The notes under the pieces: generated by a model
What the model was told of the DNA's origin: nothing
Databases searched by the model: none
What the model saw: the letters and a program-made list of their open reading frames with translations, nothing else
In this document: piece by piece, positions 41,552-51,790 of the stretch
Layout: every line of letters starts with the position of its first letter
Numbering within the stretch: the stretch's first letter is position 1
Source: Paraspadella gotoi
Lineage: Eukaryota; Chaetognatha
DNA: 64,000 nt
Direction: 5' to 3'
Assembly (NCBI GenBank): GCA_051294375.1
Contig: CM119264.1
Location: 3,205,575-3,269,574, forward strand
Position numbers and translations under genes: made by a program

Positions 41552-43500
41552 GGTCTACGCATGGCCGGGAAGGGAAAGTTCTGATCCTTTCTTTCGACGC
41601 ATCTTTAATAAAAAATACAACGGTTTTATCGACAATAAAGTAAAAAATAATATCTGAGTTATCTTACTTAAGGTTTTTTTGCGGCTGAGCGCTTCAACTA
41701 AATCCAAAATTATGGGTACTTACCTTACAAATTAGCGCGGGTTTAAAATTTACAAAGCAGAACAAGGGAATTTATTTTTAAAGAACGTTTAGGGATTAAG
41801 GTGGTAATTGGAAAAGGAAAAATTTCATGTGAAGCAGGTCTGGAAATATGGATAATAAAAATACCTTTTATAATTCGGTTTCTGTTTTTTCGATGAAGGT
41901 TCAGTTTTCTTCAAAAATCGATAGTAAGGGCCGTTAGGCGAATAGGCAATATGGTCGAAGCACAGGAAGGGTGGGTTTCCCGAAGTGAGAAAGGGAAGAA
42001 AGGAAAAAAAAAATTAGGAAAAAAACCGGACTGAGAAATTCAGACTTGTGCTGAAATATAATCCTTTTGTTATTGAGGATAAAAATGATCGCGATTGACG
42101 CTGATCGTTCATTGAGTGCGAGAGAGAGAGAGAGACGAGAGAGAGAGATGCAGAGAGAGAGAGAGGAGAGGAGGAGAGAGAGAGAGACTAATAAGTAAAC
42201 TAAATTACGATGGATTCACAAAAAAAAATACGGGCTGAGACCACGCCGTTACGCCGGGAATTCCATCCATCCAACCCATGAGGTTTAGGAATATTGGTTG
42301 ATGGGGCAGCGCGCTATTCAAAGAAAACCTGATTTGGCTGCCGGTTCCAGAGATGCGACGACGAGTCACATATCGATAACCTTAAAAGAAGACTACCTTC
42401 AGGTCCTCTTCCAAAAGCTTTTGCGATTGGTGAATTCGTTGGAATAAGAATTTATAGTAACTCCGAAAATTGAACGGGCTTCTCATTGGGCACGAACAGA
42501 CAAAAATCCCAAACAGATTGGTGGGCGACTCTGGTATAAAAGGAAGCGATGGGAGGGAGTGGAAACACCGGATGGAATTCGGGACTTGAATGGCACGAGG
42601 TTGACGGAGGCGACGGCGGCTGCACGTTGCGTGCTCCACTTGCGAGAGAACGCTAAAGCAATTCCCAGTAACATGACTGAGATTGCCTCGTTCTAGCTTT
42701 TTCTTGGCGAAAGGGAAAGGGGGGTAATGAAAAAATAGGTCAGACTCGAGACTACGGGTTTTGATTAGGAGAATATTTCGTCGCACGCGACCATGAAATG
42801 CCGGTCTCTTTGAATTTAGTTAATCTTTCCGTCTGGACTAAATCTCCACTTGGCACTTTTATATTAAATAAACTATGAGTCATAGGGTTGTCGGCGAAAA
42901 AACAATGCAGTTATTTAATTTTGAATAGAGCGAATTAAAGATTACAAAAGGCAAAAAAGATAATCTGAAAATGATATTTATTTGTTTAAGGTTATGAGGG
43001 ACGCGAAAAATCATTTCCTTCGTTTGGTTAAATTCAAAGACAATTCGGAATAGAATTCTAACCTTAAAAAAAGTCAAATAACGTGTATTTAAAAAAATTT
43101 TAAAATACTTTTAATGACATTTCTAACAGTAAATACTTTTTACAAAAAAGATAAATTATAATTAATAATAAAAAAAAAAAATTTTGAATATGCCAAGAAT
43201 AACGATTTCTACCTCACCTCAGATCTAAAGTTAAATCTAAGCGTAATCAATATTATCAAGCCGTAAAGTCACGGAACAAATTTAATCGTTTTGAACGCGG
43301 AATAATGGGTAACATTCAAATAATCACGGAGATAAACTAGCATGTAGGTAGACTTATTTCTTCATTAAGCGAAAACACAAAATGACAGGCCGGTTGCGTG
43401 TTTTCTTTGACATTCAATAATGAGAGTATTACTACGAAGAGTAGAGCCTTTCACGAATGTTGATTTGATGGCGGCTCGTGACTTCTTGTAACTCGAGGAG
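41552..43500. other. Mostly unassigned; an ambiguous open region at 42.36-42.79 kb
   Basis: A GA tract lies at 42118-42190. Between 42360 and 42690 both strands are open for long stretches. The plus strand reads RWEGVETPDGIRDLNGTRL then TEATAAARCVLHLRENAKAI before TAG, with one upstream stop. The minus strand is open for 134 codons and has a GTAGTC donor near 42395. I cannot choose between them or name a family. The rest shows no gene. Confidence 0.35.
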
Positions 43501-43662
43501 GCCTAGATATTGCGAGGGCAAAGGCGGGGGGTGGCGTGGTGAGTGCTGGCCACCGGAAGTGGCACTGTCTCTATTCATCTTTAGTTTTGGAGGTTGGGGA
43601 TGGATGTTGGTTTTTGAGAGCTGTGGTGATAAGTTCTTATCATAAGGAGATTAGTGAGAGTG

Positions 43663-43721
43663 TTAGTTGTAAGGCTCGAAGATCTTCCGCCGCGCGCCCT
43701 CTCCCTCCGAGCCAACCATAT
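43663..43721 (-). CDS. Unnamed minus-strand gene, last exon candidate
   Basis: Acceptor TTTGTGCTCACAG at 43722. The split codon G|AT joins the preceding exon in phase. It encodes D then MVGSEGEGARRKIFEPYN and stops at 43663-43665. It is short; support comes from the acceptor and phase agreement only. Confidence 0.3.
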
Positions 43722-43870
43722 CTGTGAGCACAAAACGATGATGTCGGTGGGTGGGGGAACCAAGAGTTGCAGCGGCTTTAGTTTTACCTCGATTAACAAG
43801 ATACATAAAGAGAAATTAACTCCCATCCCTGCGGATTCGTCGGGAAGGCTCGCCACGGAATTGAGCTTAC

Positions 43871-44018
43871 CTCTCTTCCTCTGTCCTTTCCCGCGTACCT
43901 CTCCAGAGCCTGCAGTGTCCCGACTTTTGGGCAGGCGGCCTCGTTCCGCCTCGGAGGCCCGGATAATAGGTTTTTTGGGATTCGGTGATTGTCTTGTGCT
44001 TTTGCTTCTGAACGTGCT
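43871..44018 (-). CDS. Unnamed minus-strand gene, internal exon candidate
   Basis: Acceptor CCCAATGTCCTAG, donor AGAG|GTAAGC, 148 bp. The first half reads HVQKQKHKTITESQK in the frame set by the previous exon. The second half reads IIRASEAERGRLPKSRDTAG and on in another frame that joins the next exon. The switch falls at a run of six A (about 43975), so a one-base homopolymer error would unify it. Basic and Ser-rich; no domain recognised. Confidence 0.35.
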
Positions 44019-44183
44019 CTAGGACATTGGGACAAGAAATGAACATTTGGGACAAGAAGGACAGCATCATTTTATTACCGAGTGCTCACCATTTTTTCCA
44101 TTTCGCAGACTACTAGGGCGTACGCTGGAGCCCAATTTTGTTGGCGAAGAGTGGTGGTAGAGATAGACGGTTTGCAGACTTAC

Positions 44184-44306
44184 CTCGAATTGCGAGTTTC
44201 GGTGCGGACCTTCTGGATTTGGAGTTTCCAATGCGGTGCTGTGGCAGCCGGGCACTCGGCGGTTCGCCCGCCGTCAGGCGGTCGGGGGAACGGTCGGTTG
44301 CCCGGG
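44184..44306 (-). CDS. Unnamed minus-strand gene, second exon candidate
   Basis: It ends at a strong donor, CGAG|GTAAGT. The frame reads VSPSRATDRSPDRLTAGEPP then SARLPQHRIGNSKSRRSAPK, closing in phase 1, which joins 44018 to give Glu. The upstream acceptor is not clear (AATAAG is poor), and a TAA lies just before. G+C-rich, Arg/Ser/Pro-rich, like an intrinsically disordered region. Confidence 0.35.
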
Positions 44307-44639
44307 ATGGGGAGACTTATTCCCGATCAATTTCCGCCGCGTTTAATTTCATTTGTGTTTGGTTAACCCTGGCGAGTGATCGGCAGCATTTTGAGGGAGA
44401 GACGTTAAGGAAAGGAGGCGGTGGTAGAAAGACGGAGACAAAATGACGCATGGTCATCAAAACAGATATAACCCCGAACCAACAAAGAGGTGTGTCTAAC
44501 TCCTACATAAGAATTTATTGAACGTTTTTAATCGAAAGACGTCCCACCGTCCCTCAGAAACATCGAGAGAAGGGTTTCATGACATGGCAGTCCTAACCGC
44601 GCAGTCGCAGCGACTATAATGTAAGATCCACCCCTCTCC

Positions 44640-44876
44640 CCGCCCGACATTAAGGGCCTCTACTGAGTTGTCAGCCCGTCTGCCTATGACCGGATAGGAA
44701 GATGCAACGCTCTCATCAGTCTGCCGCCTCGAATGACGGGAGATCGTCGAGACAGGACCGAGGCGCATTAACGCTCCATCGGCGGAACGACCGTCGAGTT
44801 CTTCGGCCGGTCTGGTTTCACTTTCGGCGTCCGCCACGTCGCCGTCCTCGCCGTAGGAATAATTCGGCGACGCCAT
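44640..44876 (-). CDS. Unnamed minus-strand gene, first exon candidate
   Basis: ATG at 44876 in a good context (GCCGCATGG). The frame reads MASPNYSYGEDGDVADAESE, then ELDGRSADGALMRLGPVSTI and on to about 44640, where TCA|GTAGAG is a possible donor; the frame itself runs to 44577. Acidic N-terminus, Ser/Arg-rich afterwards, CpG-rich with G or C at third positions, unlike its surroundings. I do not recognise it. The join to the next exon is unproven. Confidence 0.4.
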
Positions 44877-45299
44877 GCGGCAAGCCGACCTCGCGGGATG
44901 AAAGACAGCGAATACGAGTCCCCGAGCTCGATGCGAGCTGGGTTGTCGCGATTAAATTGTTTCTCTGTAAAGGCGCCACTTGGTTTGCTCCCATGGCTTC
45001 ACCTTGAGAATGAGCGGCCGGTGAGGTGCGCTTCCAATAATAATTCGTGCGTGTGTACGGATCACCTAGGAAAAACCACTCGAAGGCTCGGATAAGTCCA
45101 AAGTATTGTTACGTATGGTTTTCCTACAAAAAGTTAAATGTATGTGGGAGAGGTCATTCGTTTTAAGTCAGGCGGTTCATATAAATATGCGACGTTCATC
45201 ACTACTATTTTGGTAGATTTTAAATAATTTAGCTTCACTTATTGTTCTGGTATCTACGAGTTTCTGCCCCCCGTATAGAAATTATTTGTTATTTATATT

Positions 45300-46793
45300 G
45301 TAGTAGACACAGTATATATTAATATTATTATTGAGTATTATTACGTAGAATCCCAATCTTGTGTAGTTTCAAGAAACGTAAACCGTTTCTTCAGTACCAG
45401 ATTGAAGATGTATAAATTAATTTTTACAGATACGATTGCGATATTATAATTCCTTTGCCTGACCCACCTTCCCCCCGTGTAATGCTTAATAAAAAAAAAA
45501 AAGAAAAATGTCTAATAAAATTCTCTCGTCTCTAGATTTGTGTGTGTGTGTGTGTGAGCCAGAGTTTTATCACCTGATATGGCAAGCCCAGAATCTGGCC
45601 CAATCACCCGATTCCAAGCAGTGAGGGCACACGACCCGATCCATCAGCTATCGGAGCACCATCCAGCGTCATCACGATCATTTCCAACTCACACGGCTCT
45701 CACTTTTTGATAGGCCGCGTACCCTCCTGCTGATACCCCCGCCCCAACCCACATCTTGAAACTGGTGCCCGCAATGATATTGAGTCGCATTCGTTCGAAA
45801 GAATGCGAATTCGGACACTCGTTCGTCTCCGATTGGCAACCGGAGTCAACAACGTCCGACCACGAAGACAAAGCGCGGAAACAGAGACAGTTCTGAGCTC
45901 TCAAGGCATATCTCGTGGACTCTGGGATCGCCGCCTCATATTAGGTTTTCTTTTTTTTTTTTTTAGAAGGAAGCACTGACAACGACGACGACCAACGACG
46001 ACCACGACGACGACCTACGACGGGACGATCAGTAGTCGAAGGAACCGAAAAAAAAGATAGATAGACGCGAACAAGACACAATTCGCAACAAATACGACAC
46101 CGCGCGTTTCATAACAATCGTCAGTCGTTGTCTATCCGCCGTCGTCGTTCGTTGTCCGGATTAGTCGTCGCGTCGTCGTCGTCGTCGTCCCAGATCGTCA
46201 ATCGTCATTTTTGAAAATTCGGAGAGAAATGTTTTCATGCGCAAAACAAAATTAATGCATTTGCTTTAGGTTTTTTTCATCTCTATTGTTTTGCTTTATT
46301 TTCAATTTCTGAGAGGTGGGGAGGAGGAATCCGACACTCCCTTCTTTGAAGTAGCGAATGGTCGGGACCTCATTCGGGAGAATGAGAGGCGACTAAGATT
46401 CCATTTGGGCGTCGAATAGGTCGATCTTTGAAGAATACGCAATCCGTGGAGCCGGGAGAGAGAGAGCAAAAATGGGAAGAGGAGAGAGAGCACGTGCCAG
46501 GGCTAGAGGGGGAGACGAGAAAGAGAGAGCAGAGAAGAGAACGAGGAGAGAAGAAAGGAGGGAGAGGGGAGAGAGGGAGAAGAGCGGAGGAAGAAAGAGA
46601 AGAAAGAAAGAAAGATAAAGAAAGATAAGAAAGAAAGAAAGAGAGAGAATGAAGAGTTAAAAAAAGAATTAAAGCGAGAGAAGAAAAGAGGACAGACTGA
46701 GAGACATAAGGGAAAAGAGACACAGAGGGACTTATCTATAGCGGAAACTGAGAAGATAGACCAGACAGACGCGTAGACAGAAAAAACTGACAA

Positions 46794-46826
<33 letters not shown>

Positions 46827-47012
46827 GATAGAAGACGATAGACAGAGACGAGAGCAGGAGCGAGAAGAGAGAGAGAGAGATGAGAAATGAGAGAGAGAGA
46901 CAGAGAGAGGGGGTTGTCGCCCCTCGGAAAGGTTCGCTTCTATTCCTGCTAGAGATCGACTTTTTTCGCGTGGAATGATTGACGTGGGACGAGAACAGCT
47001 GTCGCTTTGGAA
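45300..47012. repeat. Segment repeated from 40.1 kb, copy B
   Basis: Collinear with 40140-41526 but about 20 percent longer, with dense 1-base insertions and doubled letters (for example 45590-45760 against 40385-40560). GA tracts occupy 46440-46915. The extra bases look like raw-read error more than divergence. It runs past the shared end into unique sequence at 47013. Confidence 0.7.
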
Positions 47013-47174
47013 AAGGTTTTCGTGTGATTCGACTCAGAGAAACAGAAGTAAAACAATCACCAGAGAGAGAGAGACAGAGAGTGCTGAGAGAGAGAGAGAG
47101 AGGCAGAGAGAGACGAGAGGAGAGAGACGAGAATGAGAGAGAGAGGAGAGAAGAGATGATGAGAAAGAGAGAAG

Positions 47175-47458
47175 AAGAGAATTTTAAATTTGAATTGAAT
47201 TATTCACGATTGGTACCCAATAAAAAACAATAAAAAGCTAATTCAATTACATTTAACTAGTCTAGAATTTATGGCATTCATCATTGCCAAATCTTGAGAG
47301 AGAGAGAGAGAGAGAGAGTGATGAGAGAGAGAGAGAGAGGAGGAGAGAATTTTAAATTTGAATTTGAATTTATTCAATTGGACCCAAAATAAAACAATAA
47401 AAAGCTACTTCATTACATTTAACTTAAAGTCTAAGAATTTAGGCATTCATCATGAAAT

Positions 47459-47470
<12 letters not shown>
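47175..47470. repeat. Tandem pair of about 175-bp units around GA tracts
   Basis: GAGAATTTTAAATTTGAATT..AATAAAAAGCTA..CATTACATTTAACT..GGCATTCATCAT..AAATCTTGAGAG occurs at 47175-47300 and again at 47345-47465, each bounded by GA repeats. A further pure GA tract follows (47462-47516). Confidence 0.75.
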
Positions 47471-47518
<48 letters not shown>

Positions 47519-47920
47519 AAAGAGTGTTTTCAAAGTTATCTGATGCTGCAAATGTGAAAGACAATAAAGTAACTTTAAGCAATTAACATTACTTTACATC
47601 GCTCAGATAATACGCTTAATTCAATATTCTAGTCAACTAATTGGTGTAAACCGAGAAATTATATAGAAGTGAAAATTGAAACAAACTTTAGTGTAAATAA
47701 AAAAGATTCTGGAATTATCGTCAAAACTGAGTTTAAAATCTTTTCTGCCAGAAGGAGCAATTTCACATCGACCATCAACGACGATTCTCTGATTGAGTTC
47801 ATAAGTGAGTTTTCTTTCACACTTTGTGGTTTATTAATAGAACGACATTTGTGACTTTTTTCGATGAAATTATTTCTTTATCTATTTCTATCAACCCCAT
47901 TTCATTCATAGACAATGGTG

Positions 47921-48022
47921 TTTTTTGTTGCTTTTTGGTCGGTTCGTCGGTCGGTCGGTCATGTCATGTCATGTCACGAGAAATACACGTGATAAGTAAG
48001 GCAGTCAGTGCGTCCGCAACAT
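47921..48022. mobile_element. Deleted copy of the GTTGCGCCGC TIR element
   Basis: TTTTTGGTCGGTTCGTCGGTCGG joins directly to TCATGTCATGTCACGAG, AAATACACGTGATAAGTAAG and CAGTCAGTGCGTCCGCAAC, that is, the two ends of the 15490-15790 element with the middle lost. Confidence 0.55.
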
Positions 48023-48040
48023 CCATTCTTGTTTTATCTT

Positions 48041-48048
48041 CTTCTCTC

Positions 48049-48079
<31 letters not shown>

Positions 48080-48087
48080 CTCTCTCT

Positions 48088-48144
<57 letters not shown>

Positions 48145-48178
48145 CTTCTCTTCTCTCTCTCTCTCTCTCTCTCTTCTT
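48041..48178. repeat. Interrupted (CT)n microsatellite
   Basis: CT and TTCTCT units over about 138 bp. Frames through it are artefacts. Confidence 0.9.
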
Positions 48179-48264
48179 TCAAGCGAGGACTACATAACCC
48201 AGCCTGTCGAGTGTCTTCATCGAATAGATACGAAACACTCTCTTACGGCGATCAAAACAATTCT

Positions 48265-48610
48265 CGTCCGCCGCGGATGACGCCGCCGTTGTCGCCGCTG
48301 CCGCTGCCGCTGCCCGACGTCGTCGTCATTGTCGTCGTCGTCGCCGTCGTCAATGGCGCCGAGGACAAAAATGACAAAGTTTGATTGGCGTTTTTCTGCT
48401 GATTCCTCGGAGATCGTTCTCCCCAAAGCAAGAGTTGTCAGCGTTTGTTCATGTCGAAAATTGCTGGGATGGTGGTGGTGGTGTGGTGGAGGCGGTGGAG
48501 GCGGTGGTGGCGGTGATGGCGGAGCGGGCAGTGGCGGGGCGGTGGTAGCGGCTGTGGCGGCCGGTGGCGGCTGTGGCGGCGGCGGTGGCGGTGGTGGCGG
48601 CGGCGTGTGT
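48265..48610. repeat. GCC/GTC and GGT/GGC trinucleotide tracts
   Basis: 48265-48360 is (GTC)/(GCC)-rich; 48469-48608 is (GGT/GGC)-rich and reads poly-Gly on the plus strand and His/Arg-rich on the minus. A reading frame spans both (48329-48649) but has no start context or homologue. Confidence 0.7.
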
Positions 48611-48649
48611 CGGCGTGATTTGGCGCACTCTGGTTCAAGCCCTGTTTAA

Positions 48650-49490
48650 AGTCTATGGACTGAACTTTCCTAAAAGTTCCGAATTTTGCAGGATAGATGT
48701 GAACTAGTGGTCTCGACATTATATCAAAAATTAAATTGTAAGATTTCTAACCTATCTGTTTCTAGCACCTAAACCTATCTATTACATGTCTTAAACGAGT
48801 AAATTATTTTTTTTAAATTGATATGGTTCCTCTTAACCAATAATAATTTATTTATTATCATATGGCGATAGAAAGCTGCTTTCCTGCCCCTATAACCTAC
48901 ACCAAGGTCAGAGACTCTTGAGAAAGGTTTGGTTGGGACGATGGTGGTTTTCCTATACAATACCCCACTAAAAAATTTCCCTCCAAAATTCATAAAAGGG
49001 TTTTTTTGAATTCAAAGTGCTCGTTTAATCGTTTAATCTGGAGGGGATTTTAAATTAGTTTTAATTGTTAGGATTATGTCTCATTTACCTTGTAGTTAAT
49101 GCCGAAATTAACGTGCTATTATTAACTTTTATTGACGCTCGCTCGGATTTTCTCATGGAAGAGGTCTATTGCAGGAATAATATATATATTATTTTCAGAC
49201 CTATATAAATTAACTAGAAAAAGCTCACTCCAAAACTTTCTCTTTCTTTCATAATTTACTCTGATTTTAACCAGTTAAACATGACGGGCATATTTGGTGT
49301 GTGTGTGTGTGAGTGAAAAATTGTCTAGATCATCGGTATCTTAGCGAATTTTTTAAGCGATTTTTATTTAAATCGAGTATAAGCATTTTTCCAATCAGGT
49401 TTGGTGTGTGTCTAAAAGTATATAAAGACGCCCGCGCTCTCGCTCTCTTCTCCTCTCTCTTGTAACGAAAAATTTGGATAAAAAGAAGGG
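48650..49490. other. Unassigned stretch
   Basis: AT-rich with a GTGTGTGTGTGTGA tract at 49297. No gene recognised. Confidence 0.4.
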
Positions 49491-49511
49491 AAAAGAGAAG
49501 AGAAAAAGTAA

Positions 49512-49513
<2 letters not shown>

Positions 49514-49552
<39 letters not shown>

Positions 49553-50210
49553 GAGAGAAAGAGAGAACTCGTGGCTGATAGAAAAGCATGAGACGTAGAG
49601 TGACGCGAGACGCCAGAGAGAGAAATACGATGTGAGTTGAGATAGAATAAGAAAGAATTTAAATAACAAGGAAGATAAACGAAGAAAGAGTTTAGTACTG
49701 TAGTAGTGAGAGAAAGAGAAGAAAAGAGTTATTGGAAGATAACAATATATATAAAACGAAGTTCGGCTCTGCAGCGGCGGTCCAGCGGCTGGTGCAGCTC
49801 TCTCTATCTTCTCTCTCTCCTTATATATTTTTCTCTCTCTCTCTCTCTCTTCTCTGTACTTTTATTATCCCATTTAGTCGGTCGGCTTTTATACTCTTGA
49901 CTGGTTTTGCGTGGCCTGCGGGCAACAGTAAACCAATGTCCGCAAGGAACATGATACCGATATAAACGAATACCTCGTAATAATGCGTTCTCGTTTGGCC
50001 GGTTGAACTTTCTCTTCTCTTCTCTCTCTCTCTCTCTCTCTCTCCCTGTCTGTCTCTGTCTATACGATCTCTTTGCGTGAGTGTATACAGATATTTTGAA
50101 AAATTTCTGCATTGTTTTTTTCCTTCTAAAACTTTTATTATTGCCATATTCCGCGCTTTTTCTCAAACAAAATCCCAAAATCACAATAACATATATTTCG
50201 TGGCCGTTGC
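49514..50210. repeat. GA tract and diverged copy of the CT-bearing dispersed unit
   Basis: A GA tract lies at 49514-49568. From 49755, GTTCGGCTCTGCAGCGG..CAGCGGCTGG.GCAGC, CT tracts (49840-49853, 50008-50062), TACGATCTCTTTGCGTGA, AACTTTTATTATTG..ATTCCGCGCTTTTTCTCA and TTTCGTGG match 25080-25370 in order. Confidence 0.65.
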
Positions 50211-50309
50211 GGGGGCAACGATGGTCAAAACCAATGTCGAGGAACTGAACAATAAATAAGGTGCTTCGGATGGCAATTGGAAACGCTTACGAGTATAAAA
50301 ACATTTTGA

Positions 50310-51790
50310 ACAAACAATGTCTGATCTGCCAACAAACAATTCGGTAATTAATTAATTAATTATCAATTATTTAATTATTTATTTAATTATTTAATTATTA
50401 TTAATTAATTAATTATTAATTAATAATTAATTCAAGTTAATTATTCTAATTAATTAATAATTAATTTATTCAAGTTAATTATTTAATCATTTAGACAATT
50501 TTAATTTATTGATTTTTCCGAAAAGAATAAATTGTTTATAAATGATTAAGTGGCTAATTAATTATTGATTAATTAATGACTAATGATTAATTAACTGATT
50601 AATTATTGATTAATTATACATCTTGCATTTACATTAAAGAAAACAAGAAAGCATAAATCAATTAGTGAACAGGTTCTTGTTTTTTTTCTATTTGAACTCA
50701 TTTCCACTCAAAACGATTATCGAAACTCTACTCTTCTCTCGCTATCACACATCTACCCAAATAAAAAATTTCAAGTCAAAATCGGCCCCATCCACTCATG
50801 AGTAATTGGTGTGATATAGTTGAATATATATTATTTTTAGTTTTTTTACCATTTAACCACCATTTCCACTCGGACAGAATTATCATCGAAACTTTATTCC
50901 AGCTCAATCAGACACTTCCTACCCACTACGCGCGCTAGGTTAAAAATTTCAAATAAATATTATAACTTTAATTAAAATTCTAACAAGTGGACGAACGAAC
51001 TATATTAATAAACATTTATGTAATAAAAAATTTATTAATAAATTTTACACATTTACGCAGTAGGCCTATATGTCTATACTAGTACTAAACCAATAATGGT
51101 GAAAATTAGAGTTTATAATTATAATATTCAGAAAAGTTTTAAATTGAAGAGATTTATATCAGATTGGATGCATAAAAGTTGCATAAAAAGAAATATAACT
51201 CTTTTGAAAAATTCCTTCATTAACGTGGGTCAAAAATAAAAAAAAACAATATTTTAAAGCTGAAAATTAACTTTTTATATATTATATATAGTTTTTTTAA
51301 TTTTTAACAATTTAATGAAAGGAATTTTAAAAATGATTATAGTATTTCTTTATCAACTTTTGATGAGGAATTCAAATCTGGCAACCATAAAAGATTAATG
51401 AAAAATTTCTGATGCAGCTGGGACTATATTCGACAATTCTCCTTGGATTTTTCGATTTTATAAGGATAGTAACCTATATATAAATATATCCTTACTGCGA
51501 AAATAAAAAAACATAAAATTAATTTTTTTACAAATTAATGTTTCACTTGATGGTTATGTTGTTTATAATTGACTTTTTAGAATTTTTGTATGTAACTTTC
51601 ACTACGCCTTACTACCCACACACACAAATTCATATTTCATTCCAATCCATCCATCCAATCACGAGTAATTTTGCTAAGTGGGACGGACACACGCACATTC
51701 TTATCATAATTCGATGTTCTGATGTATGTAACGTGAATGCACAGATTAGATGGGGGTGGACCGCGACCTGATCATTAAGTGATTTATAGA
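50310..51790 (+). mobile_element. HINE-like element split by a TA-type MITE (copy A)
   Basis: A worn 5' terminus (GAACAAACAATGTCTGATCTGCC) at 50310, long ATTAATTAATT runs, and core blocks at 50690-50800 and 50850-50925 come first. A relative of the 17675-18251 MITE (about 50930-51609, right end TCACTACGCCTTA) interrupts the third core. The core then resumes at CTACCCACACACACAAATTC and reaches GGACGGACAC and a decayed 3' end. The complete element at 14221 shows the uninterrupted arrangement. Confidence 0.65.

Noticed and set aside
48329-48649. Glycine-rich protein on the plus strand
   Set aside because: The frame is produced by GGT/GGC and GTC trinucleotide tracts and has no support outside them.
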